The notes beneath the pieces were generated by a model. That model did not search any database. It was not told the origin of the DNA and worked only from the letters and a program-made list of their open reading frames with translations. Positions 49,910 to 61,040 of a DNA stretch of 64,000 bases are shown here, piece after piece. Every line of letters starts with the position of its first letter. Position 1 is the stretch's first letter. Source of the stretch: Theocolax elegans (taxonomy: Eukaryota > Arthropoda > Insecta > Hymenoptera > Cerocephalidae). Position numbers and translations under genes: made by a program. Location of the stretch: NCBI GenBank assembly GCA_026168455.1, contig CM047426.1:3093501-3157500 (forward strand), in the 5' to 3' direction.

Positions 49910-50268
49910 GGCCAGGTGGTGGTGATGATGGTGGTGCTGGGTTGCCTGGTGGTGCGGATGGTGCGGGTGGTGCGCCAAATTCCCGGGTCCTTCGGCCGCA
50001 CCGACTAGCCGGGATGCGGGGGCCAGGACGAGCGCTCCCGCCCCCACGACGCCCGACGCCTCATCGTAGCGCACCGCGACGTTGCCGCTCACTAAGCTGG
50101 CCACCGTGACGCGCGAGGCTTCAACTCCGCGCAGCTGACGACCCACTGCCTCCCTGTGAGCCCCGCCACACTAAATTCTTGCGATTATTGGCCTATACCC
50201 GGCTCTCACTGCCTCGTCCACGTTCTTCTCTTATCCTGATGCTCGGAGCTTGTGCTACCTGGCACCTT
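49910..50268 (-). other. EcR: EcR-A exon, 5' untranslated leader part
   Basis: This is the part of the EcR-A exon before the chosen ATG. It is GC-rich compared with the surrounding introns. It begins just after a good acceptor (pyrimidine-rich TTTTCTTGTGTG, then TTGCAG). The frame of the CDS stays open for 87 codons upstream, back to a TAG at 50171-50173, but contains no ATG. The virtual translation there is low-complexity (His, Ala and Gly runs). I read it as leader, although a non-AUG extension cannot be excluded. A short upstream ORF lies at 50005-50064. Confidence 0.6.
50005..50064 (-). other. Upstream ORF in the EcR-A leader
   Basis: An ATG at 50064 opens a 19-codon ORF (MRRRASWGRERSSWPPHPG, then TAG) in a different frame from EcR-A. 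It ends 95 bases before the EcR-A ATG. It is the only ATG I find between the acceptor and the start codon. Upstream ORFs of this size commonly lower translation of the main frame; whether this one does is inference. Confidence 0.4.
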
Positions 50269-50288
50269 CTGCAATTCACACAAGAAAA
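50269..50288 (-). other. EcR: Splice acceptor of the EcR-A exon
   Basis: On the minus strand the sequence reads TTTTCTTGTGTGAATTGCAG, followed by exon sequence AAGGTGCC. It has a pyrimidine-rich tract and a CAG acceptor. It implies that EcR-A transcription starts further upstream (at higher coordinates) in a non-coding exon. The call rests on sequence only; no transcript data were available. Confidence 0.55.
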
Positions 50289-50653
50289 TTTACATTTTAT
50301 TAATTTATTTTTCTTCTCAACTCTCATGATAATGACCTACTGAAACCGAACGTTTGGTACAGATTCCAGATTCTTCGTTGTAATGGGTTTGAATTTAGAA
50401 TTGTGTGAAACGATCGGTCTTTAGCAAGGTCATAATTCTATATAGATATAAAGTTTTTTTAAAGTAGCTATGTATTCTAGATAAAAATTATAGGGCAAAC
50501 GTAGACAAAGGTTCATAATGAATCTCAGTTTTTTTATTCAGGTAATTTTTATTAATCAATTTTTCTCTCAAAGTATGTTAAAAGATTTTAGACTCTATTG
50601 TCATCATATCGACAGAAAATATATATATTTAAGTTTTTATTTACCCCTTAGTT

Positions 50654-50793
50654 AAACTTCAAATAAAAATATTAATGCTTTAAAAAATGACGGTAGAAGG
50701 AAATTTGATGCTTAAATCTACGATTCTACCATATTAAGAGTCAAATTTCCTTTCAATTGCTTTTTCTAATGTATCAATATTTTTGTTTGAAAT
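50654..50793. repeat. Long imperfect hairpin
   Basis: Two arms of about 60 bases (50654-50716 and 50733-50793) are reverse complements at roughly three quarters of positions, including the paired AGGAAATTTGA and AAATAAAAATATTAAT-like blocks, with a loop of about 16 bases. It could be a foldback element remnant or the source of a hairpin small RNA. It lies about 390 bases upstream of the EcR-A acceptor. Confidence 0.5.
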
Positions 50794-53459
50794 TCAGCAC
50801 AGAACAACAATGTTTTTGTTTCTCCATTCACATGTTTATTTACTTAAAATAGTTACCGCATCTCGAATCGACTCGGTCGGTAAAATTTCGAGTGTTTAAT
50901 CCCGTTAAGAGATGTCGGAAAATTTAAAAAGTCACTTTAAAAACTTTGACTTGGTAAATGTCCGTAAGCATTCCGGTTTGACGTCTCTTTAAAGAGGATG
51001 ACGGATCGACACGTCTTCAAAGTTTTCAAAGCAAACGATATCAATGTATTTCCACAATTCTCCATTGTTTAGTAAGGAATTACTTTGGACGATTTTTAAC
51101 CTCTAAATTTGATAACGTAAAGTAGTAATTCTTTGAATTCATACATACATTTTGGATGAAATGAAAAGTCAATTTGCAAGAAAATTTTTTCGTCCTCTAA
51201 AGGTTAAAAAAAAAAGAAAAATAAATAAAAGTAGCAATATTTCGTTAGTGAAAATCGTCAAACGCTTCAGGCTATACAATTAGAGAATACATTCGTTGTA
51301 CTGTTTGTATAGAATTGGTTTTGAAAATAATTTTTTTTAACTTTTAACATTTTGCAAATTATCCTCGCTAGAGGGAAAACAATATTCTACAATGTCAAAA
51401 AATAAATATGATAATTTTTTTTAATTCAAGGCAATTCTGGCCTATAATTTGAGAAAAATATGTAAATAAATTGTTAAATAAAATTACATAAATATATTGA
51501 CCAACTGTTTCATTAAATTTCTAATTAGCATTAAGGAAATGAATTTATTAACCAAAAATTTTTAGTTTTAATTGTACTAATAGGGTCCTGAGGTACCCTG
51601 CGAGAATTTTATATAAAAGATAAAATAATACTATTTGTTTAAACAATTAAAAAATGTTTTCCATCATCGTGAACAAAATTATTATTAGACCAAACAAGAT
51701 TCCGACTAACATAAAAATTCTCAATTTTTATCAGTATCGTGACCCTTGATTTTTCTTTCTATTCCATTCATCGATATTTTTTGTTTGAGAATTGAATTCC
51801 CAAGTCATAGACTTTACTTAGGCTACCTAAAAAAAATTAATATTGTTAATCGGGTGTATACACAAACCGAGACACTCCCACGGGTGGCCAACTACGCACG
51901 TGATATATACAAAACTTCGAGAAACCTCTCTTTATCCTCTCTCTTTTTTTCCTTTCCTCGCAATAACGGTAATATCGCGAGAGTTGCCGAAACGAGTGGC
52001 CTTTTACGTACGTCCGAAAAAAAAACGAACGAACCGGACTTGTTTACGCTTCGGTCTCTGACTCTCTCGAAGCCTTTTCCTTCGACGTCCTAATTTTAAT
52101 CGCGCTGTAAACAACAATAGAATTTTATTGTTGTATATCCCTTTTATTTTTTGTTAAACAACACAATTATATTTGTACTCGGTAATGGTGAATTTATATA
52201 TACGGATCGACCTTCAATTATTATTCTCATTTTTCTTTTTTGTTCCTATGTAAATTCTTCTACACGTGGACTTTTTGTGTTCGTTCGAACGCGTCGACTG
52301 TGTACTTGTGTGCGCGAGGTCAAATTTTGGATCGTTAGATCGGAATCTTGCGCGTTTGGAATTGTTAAGACCGCACCGCCGCGCGGATATTCACTCGGTA
52401 TTATTGTTTTGAATCTAGTTTTTTTTTTCTTTTTTCTCGTACCGGTGCGATAAACCGGGATTGTTATAGCGTTGCGCGCTACTTTATAAAAAAAATTTTC
52501 TTTTTTTTATTTTATTTTATAAAGAAAAAAATAGTTAGGAGTATCTGGATTTTGAAATTATTTATTTACTTGTTGAGGGAAATTGTTTGCGAATAATTTT
52601 TTAAATTAAAATTACCGTGACACGGTAGTAAAACGGAAACATTCGATTGGTAAGCTTAAATATTACTATGGTAGCAAGGTAAAATATCTGGACGATTCCT
52701 TACAAATATATTACATAACCTTTTAGGTTAATTTTTGTTAAAAAATGACAATAGTACTGTCGCGTAATCTTTTTATTTAAGACAGTAAAAATTAGTTAAT
52801 TTAATAGGTAATAATTAATTAATCAATATCTATATTTCATATCTAATCAATTATAAATGCAATTTAATAAATAGAAATTAAAAATCTAATTTGTTTTACT
52901 TATTTTTTAGTCAAATATTTGTTTCTATAATATGTAAAAATAATCAACATAAAATATTAATAAAATTGTAGAGTATTGACTATTTAAAAAAATATTAAAT
53001 CAAAATTTTATACAAAAAATTTTAGATTTGCTTCATATTCCAATAAGAACATAATCTCAAAAATATATTAAAATTGGAACGTAAAAAAAATGATTAAACT
53101 TTAAAATTCATGTAAGTAAATTAAATTATTTATTTTTCTACAAATAATGAAATATAAAAATTTATTTAACATCCAATTTTATTCATAACAGGCGATTTTC
53201 TTAGCCAAATTTCAGTCAATTAAAAATAAAAATGAAAATTTTAGCAAATTAGAGCATCGGCTTATTATAAATCCACAAAATAAAAAAATTTTTGTACATT
53301 GATTTTACAATATTTTACAATATATCATAATAATATACTTTTATTCCTTTCAATTTAGCTATTTTTAAACTTTCATTTCTAATTGTACTATAAATAAACA
53401 TTTTTTTCTGTTACGTTACAAATAATTGAATTAATCTTTTAAGTTCTACTGTGTTATAG

Positions 53460-53797
53460 ACATGTCAGACTCAGAAAATGGTCATTTTTATATATTTTTT
53501 TTGTAAATAAAATAATGAATTTCTGTCAAAATATTGAACGTCCAACCCTCAAGCATGTTTAAACAATATACCCAAATTTTTCTAGATTTTTACATCGTTC
53601 ATTTAATCAGGATGTTTGGGTTGAATTATTATTTGAGAAATATTTATTCTCTAAAAATTGAAACTTTAAGTCAGCTTTCTTATGTTCAAAGCTATATGAA
53701 CAAAGCTGTATGAATTTTTTCAGATTTTTTATTCGAATATTCTCGATAGAATTTTTGGCTTGAAATATGCAGATCTCTGTAATATTGGTCCGACATC
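53460..53797 (-). mobile_element. Repeat family A, copy 5 (MITE-like)
   Basis: Plus-strand left end ATGTCAGACTCAGAAAATGG; right end TTGGTCCGACATC. These ends are inverted relative to each other (GATGTCGGAC / GTCCGACATC). Internally, in reverse orientation, are two AGATTTTT modules (after TTTTTCT and TTTTTTC). The length is about 338 bases. The inner GGTCGGTAAT block is missing or diverged. Confidence 0.65.
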
Positions 53798-54029
53798 TTT
53801 TTAACAGAATTATTTATTTCTTTATTTATTTACCAGAGTAATACATAGCTTACACGGCCTAGTTGTAAATTAATATTACACTACAATAAAACTTAAAACT
53901 AAAAGTTGGTCTATAATGGCAATATAGATGTCATAGAGATTATTAGTTTTTAATTAACATTTTCTCTAATCCAATTTTTCAGTTTTATTTTATCGTTAAT
54001 TTTCAATATGTCTAACGTTTTCAAATTAA

Positions 54030-54400
54030 GGGGATGTCGGACTCAGAAAATGGTCATTTTTAATATTTTTTTATAAACAAAACAATATATTTTTGAAAAA
54101 TTCCTGAACGCCAAGGCTTGAGGCATGTTTTAAACAGTATACTCAAATTTTTTCAGATTTTTAAATTTGTAATTTATTTCTGGCTTTTGCGTTAAAAATT
54201 TATGTATTTTTCGATCAATAATTACCGACCGAAAATTGTTTATTCAATTATTATTAAAAATGATTTTTCTTTAACAAATAAAAATGTCATGTTCTCGCTT
54301 TTGTTTCAAACTACCGATATGAATTATTTCAGATTTTTAAATCATCATTTCCAAGATAATTCTTATGTTGAAAGGTGTAGATCCCTGTAACTGTAGGCAG
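54030..54400 (-). mobile_element. Repeat family A, copy 6 (MITE-like)
   Basis: It starts GGGGATGTCGGACTCAGAAA, has AGGCATGTTTTAAACAGTAT and TCAAATTTTTTCAGATTTTT, then ATTACCGACCGAAAATTGT, a second ATTATTTCAGATTTTTAAAT, and AGGTGTAGATCCCTGTAA near the far end. It carries all internal blocks in order, and one intact terminus. Confidence 0.7.
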
Positions 54401-54738
54401 ATAATTATAAATCTGTATTACTCTAATATAATTATTTTTTAATTTTTTTTAATTTATTATAATTAATTTTTAATTCCTCATAATGATAAGAGACATATAA
54501 CCAAAAATGTGTTTAAGGTTTAGGATATTGTCTATTATTATTAAACTATTATATATTTTATTAAACAAGTAATTCAATTAATAATTAATTATTTCGTAAA
54601 AATTACTGAATTAGATTTAAAAATTTTTGGGATTCTCACAACTCTTAAATTTTAATATTATCATAACCAATAATAAACAATTCGACATCCACCACCTCAA
54701 AAAAAAAAGAATCCTTCAACCCTTAATTTTAAATTCAC

Positions 54739-54851
54739 CTCCCTCACGAATTATTAAATTACACTGCAACGAGGAAAAGCAGCGCGAGAAAAAAAAAGAA
54801 CGAAACAGTGGTTGCGCAGAAGAGGCTCGCAGAAATCCATCGGTTTATATA
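54739..54851 (-). promoter_or_regulatory. Candidate EcR-A promoter and short first exon (weak)
   Basis: In a small GC-richer island the minus strand has a TATA box, TATATAAA (54851-54844). Start would be expected near 54820, and a possible donor GAG|GTGAAT follows at 54739. A non-coding first exon of about 80 bases could splice to the acceptor at 50269. No good initiator was found. 60881 is an alternative. This is speculative. Confidence 0.22.
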
Positions 54852-56231
54852 GCTCAATGACCGACTGGCTCGTAGGGTCGGTAGAACGCAAGCGCAGACT
54901 TGCACCAGACGAAGAGGGGGTTGCACAAACGAGGGAAGCCAAACTAATCTACTAAAAGTCGACGCTCCTTATTTTTCATCTCGCGCTTACATATATATAC
55001 GTACATACAATATACATGCACGAGACGACGAAAATCAAGTGATTTTTTATTGTTTTCAAAAAGTTGTATTTTCTTGAACTCTTTGAAATTTACTTTATAT
55101 CCTTTTAGTTATTATTGGTAGGATAATTTTTAATAGAGTGCGGAAAACGAAGAAAAAAATTTTTATTTCCCGATCTTCGAATTTAGTATTTTTAATTATT
55201 TAATTACAATGATAAAAAAGTACGATCATCAACTATCGTCAAAGTTATGTATAAATAAAAAATAAGTTGAGGAATTTAATTAGGTACATTTATATTTAAA
55301 AGAAAAGGGAAAATATTGCATGCATAACTTTGCATCGATTTTTGTACAAATTTTTAATATGGAAAAATTTTCAAAGTTTATTATTAAGTTCATTATTATT
55401 GATATTTATAATTTATTAAATAAAATAATTAATTAAATTACTAATAAAATATTTTTATCGAAAGAAGCAACGCACGATCTGTCAGTTTCAATTTCGATTA
55501 ATTACACGTTCCTTTTTACTGGATAGATTTATATGGTATAGAATTTTCAAAACGATCAATCTATATAAGAATAGAATGATTAATTATTAATTCAAATTTA
55601 AAGGAACGACCCGCATTGTGTTCTGTAAAATAATCATTACCTTGACAGGATATTGTTTACAACGATTAAATATCCAAAAATTAAAATTATAGAAAATTCA
55701 TATTTGGTTTTATTATTACACTCATGTTCGAATATATAAATTTCAAAATCTTCAATTAAAATGAGTAAATTATCGATTGTCGAGGGTTAATAATAAATAA
55801 ATCCAATTTATTTATTTAAGTGCACAACGTTTCGTCTGTCAGATTTGCGGACCTCTTCATGTACTCAATATTGAATATAATGTTACAACCCAAGTGAGCT
55901 TCGTCGAATCAATTAATTTGGATCTTATATGTATATTTTAATTTCTAATCCTCTAATTAGGATCTTTAATTTATATTTTGTAGTTAGAATTAAGAAAAAT
56001 AATCGTTTTAATAAAAGTAATACATTTCTTTAATTTTTTATATACAACAAAATTTGATAAACAGTCTGTTTGAAATTGTATATATTGAGGTTAGGTGAAG
56101 CCATTTTTGGTAATAATTTATTGGATGAAAAACGTTGTATATGAATGCTTTGTGTAATATTCTTATAAATAATTAAAAAATAATTAAAAAAATAATTAAA
56201 TAAATAAATAACTAAATAATTAATTAAGTAA

Positions 56232-56263
<32 letters not shown>

Positions 56264-56299
56264 AATGAAACATTGAAGAATTAAATCATTTTTCGCGTA
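54852..56299. other. AT-rich DNA upstream of EcR-A
   Basis: Only the edge of the island to 54970 stands out. (TAAA)n-type sequence lies at 56191-56264. No gene was recognised. Confidence 0.35.
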
Positions 56300-56442
56300 T
56301 AAAAAGTCGGGTAAACGAATGCTCTCTCGCGAAGTCCCTTGGTAAAAGTATACCAAATAAAACAAAGAGAAACAACAAAAAAATATCTCCATCTCATTCT
56401 CGAGCCATTCCATTTCGGCAATGTATACATATATATAGAGAA

Positions 56443-56481
<39 letters not shown>

Positions 56482-56964
56482 ATATATCGTCCGAAAACGA
56501 CTGCGGCGAGTTGGCGAAATTGCGCCAACTCGTTGCGACAATCGATTTCACTCGAGCGCGAAGGCTATATAGAGAGAAAGAGAAAGAGAGAGAGAGAGAA
56601 GTGGCGAAACGTGTGCCCGGGAACTCAGCGCATGATTTTCAAGTCGAGGCAGGTGCGCATGCGCGAGTAAACACGACGCGATTGTCATATACATATACAT
56701 TAATGAAGTTGAAGTTTTTGCTTTTTCTTCTTTTCACTTTTTTTTCTCTTTTTCATTTCCCGTATAGAGATGTGTAGTGTGTAACGAATGTGCGATTGTT
56801 GGAATTGTAAAGAAAACATGTGGAGGAGAGGTCGTATGCATGCGCTGGGGGTGGCTAACCCTGACCCACCCCATTACGATGGCCTCGTGTAGGACGCGTC
56901 TTAAAACTCGCAGTTCACACTGTATGCGTGGATTTTCAAAGATTGGATATACTCTATACTAAGC
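56300..56964. other. GC-richer island with (GA)n tracts
   Basis: (GA)n runs at 56448-56477 and 56568-56599. CpG-containing sequence lies between and after them to about 56960, including CTGACCCACCCC at 56862-56873. A duplicated motif, GGCGAGTTGGCGAAATTGCG / CGCCAACTCGTTGCG (56503-56538), forms an inverted repeat. It could be an enhancer or promoter. Confidence 0.35.
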
Positions 56965-57165
56965 TCGTATTAAACACTTTTGAAAAGTGCAATACTTATG
57001 ATTTACACTTTTGAAAAGTGCAATACTTATAATTTACACTTTTGAAAAGTGCAATACTTATAATTTACACTTTTGAAAAGTGCAATACTCACGTTTAAGT
57101 TTTTTGAAAAGTGCAATCCTCACATTATACACTTTTACATAGTGCAATTTTCACATTTTACACTT
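56965..57165. repeat. 31-bp satellite with a perfect palindromic core
   Basis: Units begin at 56970, 57001, 57032 and 57063 with an exact 31-base period, then decay to about 57165. Each unit contains CACTTTTGAAAAGTG, a perfect inverted repeat with 7-base arms, followed by CAATACTTAT. Confidence 0.92.
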
Positions 57166-58269
57166 TTAAAATGAAAAACTTTACGATTTACACATTAAAA
57201 CGTCAATGTTTATACTTTAAATTATAAAGGTGTAAACCTTCAGAATACCTTAAATGAAAAAAGTCACTCAATTGAATTGAAAAGTAACCTAGTCAAAGAG
57301 TGACTTAATTTTTGTTACAATCTAGTGATTTTTCTTTTTTATTTCACTCCTATATAGGAATTTAGAGTTCACGGCAAAAAGTGACCAGCCTTCGAAATAT
57401 TGGAAGAACTTACGATTAACCTTACACTAAAGTAAACACATGAAGTATATAAACCTTTCGATATAAATAAATTGTAAAAAAACTATTTATAAAGCAAAAA
57501 CGAAAATTGTAGTTTTACATCAAACTATGAATATACATAAAAATATTTTTCTAAATAAACTTGATGAACTTCAATTTGCTCCCAAAATTACTTAGAATGC
57601 AAATTTAATCCTTCAAGGAAATACCGCATCGGTATGGAATTGTATCTAATCAAGTAAAATATCGAACCTTACCCAATAACATAACCTTAATTTTTCAATA
57701 TAAAAATATTGTAGTTCCATCATAGTAAAAATACTCCTACGTATCTGATAAAAATTACAATATGATCTCTAAATTTCTTCGAGTGAAAAATTCAATCCTA
57801 TTCAGACATGCGATTTCATCCTAAATCATATTGAATATGTAACACAAACAATAACATAACCTCAAAATTTACATTTGTAACAAAATATTCACATTTCTGC
57901 TGTGCCCCTAATCAACTCGTTTCACAATTTTTCATTAATAATTATGAACTCAACCTCACATTTCACCATCAACATTTGGATAACGTTGTTTTTCTTTGAT
58001 CAATCGGTCAGGCTATATAGACGGACAGACACGTCGGCAGAAATCGAGAAGGTTAAATGAAATTTCCAACATAGGAGACGCGATGTTTATCTTTGGTGTG
58101 AAGTTCCGATGATGAGAGGGAGAGAAGGTATCGATATTGCACGCGTGTCTGTAAATAAACGAAATGCTGGTGGTATATGTCGAATGAATAGAGAGCGATA
58201 GGGACGTTCAACTCGCGTCCTAAAATAGGACGTGTTATCAGCTATCCAACATTAATTCGGTGCGTGCAA

Positions 58270-59480
58270 AATTTTCAAAAACTACTAAAATAATGTAGTT
58301 TTTTTTTATAATTAAGTGAATCTATAATGATAAATGGACCATAAAATTTGTTTTATTATCTACAAAGTTAGGATAATATCGTACTGAATGGTTCTAAGTA
58401 TTTAGTCTTATCCCTGCAACTACCCGTATAGAAAGCGGTTTAATGTAGTTTTACGTGGAAAACTAAGATGACCTTCCAGTTTTTTGTATTATAATGAATT
58501 TATGAAGTTATAAGTTATCTAAAATTCTTATATAGCAAAACTACATAGATCTATGTAATTTAGTTTCATACTAAACGAGTTTACGAGTTGAAGATGTAAA
58601 CTACATAGAACTACTAATTTCACGTTAGGTAAATTGCGTTTTCATTTATATAGAACTATCCATAGAAGTGTGACGAAGAAAACTACATAAATCGGTATAG
58701 TCTATTTTTATACTGGATAGACTATTGCAGATCTGTCAAGGTAACCGACAGTTTAAGATGTAAATTGCATAGATCCATTAATTTTATACTAGATAGATCA
58801 TGTATTAGTTCTACATAGAATTTCATTGTCATCTGACTAACAAAACTATATATAGAACCATGTAGATCGAGCTACAAAATAAACACACAAAATAAAACTG
58901 AGAAGTAAACTATGTAGATCCATTTGTGTAACTTATAGATTTTCTTATACTGTTAATAAAAATCGTAAAAAGGAATGGAATATGTAGTTCAATTATCATC
59001 AGACTAGATAGATCATTGTACCCATCTGTGTGGATTTAAACCTATATTAATATGTGGCGATTTATTAAAATAAAATATACTGCATTATAGGCATTTATGT
59101 GGATCTACATCTACGTGTAAACTACATAGAGCTATGTAGCTCAAAGTTGATTTTGACAAATCTTTGTAAAACTGCACTTACACATAAGTTATATAAAATT
59201 TTGTAGTTTGATGTCGAATTTGATACATAAATCTACATAGATTGCTATCAAACTTGAAAAATCTATGAGAATCTACACTACATGTAAACTACATAAAACT
59301 ATTTAGTTTCAAGTCGAACTTAATAAATTCAATAAGCATCTATCTAGATCAATACCGATATGTTTACGTACTAACTATGAGTTTACCTTCTCTAGTTTCA
59401 TTCATAAAACTATATTAGATATTAAATACAGTTTCATATAGAGAACTATCATTGCCTTTTAGTTATTCATATTATAAGCT
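58270..59480. repeat. Degenerate repeat field with ACTACATAGATCTATGTAGT-type palindromes
   Basis: At least ten recurrences of GTAAACTACATAGA-like sequence, often followed by its complement (CTATGTAGTT), for example near 58535, 58596, 58679, 58762, 58906, 59115 and 59283. Spacing is irregular (60-150 bases). It looks like an old, diverged satellite or an expanded foldback unit. Confidence 0.65.
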
Positions 59481-61040
59481 TAGAAGTAGGCTTATACCAC
59501 CTATTTTCATTACAATTTATTATCGCCTCTACACAATATTTATTTAAATTTCATCCACTGATGTATAATTTGTTGATCTGTATAATTTATTATAGTGCGT
59601 AATAACATTGATCAATGTTAGTATTTATTTTTTTACTATTTGATAGGTAATCATACTAAATGTGAGAATCGATTGTAAATTATTTCCTTACTACAACTAC
59701 AACCGTTCACTTAATACGTAAGTTTAACAAAAAGGAAATAAGAAACTATTGAAAAAGTACTAGATAAAGTAAAATAGATAATCTGTGAAAAAGTAGATAT
59801 TTTGTAGTTCACTGATAAATCTACATTTTTTAAAAATTATTCATTACGGTTTATCTTTTTAAAGGTCGAAATATATTTATTACTACTCCATAATCTGAAA
59901 ATTTAATATTATATCCACCGAAAAAACGAGCTTGCAATCATATTCGCAAACAAACCCAAATTGGTGTAGCAACGGTAAACCATAAAAACCAAACTTATGA
60001 TCACAATTCCAACAATCAGTGCTTGCTAGCGCAATTGCGAAAAATTAACCAAATCCATCCACTGCATAGTAGCTGAGCCTGCGTTCTCGACTTTGAAAAA
60101 GCTCGAGCTTGCAATCACAATTGCGACAAACCCCGAGTATTCTAATTACACGATCAAAAAGAATCGTGCTTGCGACAACAGTCCCAAAAAACCCTGAGTT
60201 TGCGATCACCCTCTCGAAGTGAAAAAAAAAGAAAGAAAAAAACAATAAACGATTGCGGAACAACGTTGGCAACAATGAGACGAGTCGAAGGGGGCGCATC
60301 AAGCTTGCACCGTCTAGAAATCGATCTAATGGCCTAGTTAAGAGGTTCCCTTAAGCGTTGGCAAACCTGTCGCGAGGACATCCTGGCGCGCCACGCAGGC
60401 ATTGACCTAGATGCATCATCATCCACCACCAAACCTTTTCGCATTTTCACCTTCCACTTCATCTCACCATCCTCCTAACATAACCAACTTCAAAAGAATC
60501 CAAAAAATATCCTCGATCGATCGATCTTACGACTAATCCCCTACAAAAGCTAGGAAAAAAAGCTCAAGATGATGAAGAACAAGAAGACGAGTGTCGGTAT
60601 CGATCGATCGTGTGTGAAAACGTTGCACATGCGCCAAAGCAACTGGAGCATCTAGGGGATGCGAAAGCGGTCGATACGCCCGGAAAAGCGAGAGCGGATG
60701 TATATGTATACGAGGGCGAAAAAGAGACACACAGACACACACACACACGCAAACACACACGCGCACACACATGCAAGCACACAGACACACAGGCGGCGGC
60801 GGGGTTGCCAGACCTATGCGTTGACCCTGTCGACCTAGTTCATAGAGCAAGGCTAGGAAAGACCTGCGCAAGCGCCATACCTTAAAACTCGACGACGACC
60901 ACGACGACGACGACGACCACGACGAATAACAAAGTTCGGTGAGGAGGAGCTTTCGGAAGCCCGGGGCTTAACCTTCGTTTGTACCATTGATCCGTTTCTC
61001 GTTTACACTTGCTCACCGCTACCGATGGAAATTAGACGGT
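59481..61040. other. AT-rich DNA, then a GC-rich island upstream of EcR-A
   Basis: The stretch 59990-60230 contains TTGCGA-type short repeats (GCTTGCAATCACAATTGCGA and relatives). The island at 60330-61040 has (CA) runs at 60728-60790 and (GAC)n at 60890-60925. On the minus strand AAG|GTATGG at 60881 would make a good splice donor for a non-coding exon starting near 61000. No initiator/DPE or TATA pair was found. It is a possible EcR-A promoter region. Confidence 0.3.

Larger units (their letters stand above)
50269..53459. other. EcR: Intron upstream of the EcR-A exon
   Basis: AT-rich, with a GC-richer island at 51870-52470 (CACGTG at 51898-51903, then CpG-rich sequence). The perfect 15-mer palindrome TACCGTGACACGGTA is at 52614-52628. 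The frames at 51746-52453 have no recognisable domain. Confidence 0.45.

Noticed and set aside
49379..50146. A single 255-codon minus-strand frame taken as a complete protein
   Set aside because: It begins with GTG, not ATG, and its last 33 codons lie in the intron beyond GTAAGT. Only 49477-49909 is kept.
56030..56551. A 173-codon minus-strand frame
   Set aside because: It comes from TAAA and GA repeats (Ile/Tyr/Leu-Phe and Leu-Ser runs), with no recognisable domain.
56965..57165. Regular 31-bp repeats resembling a CRISPR array
   Set aside because: The units are contiguous with no unique spacers, the host is clearly an animal genome, and there are no cas genes. It is a satellite.
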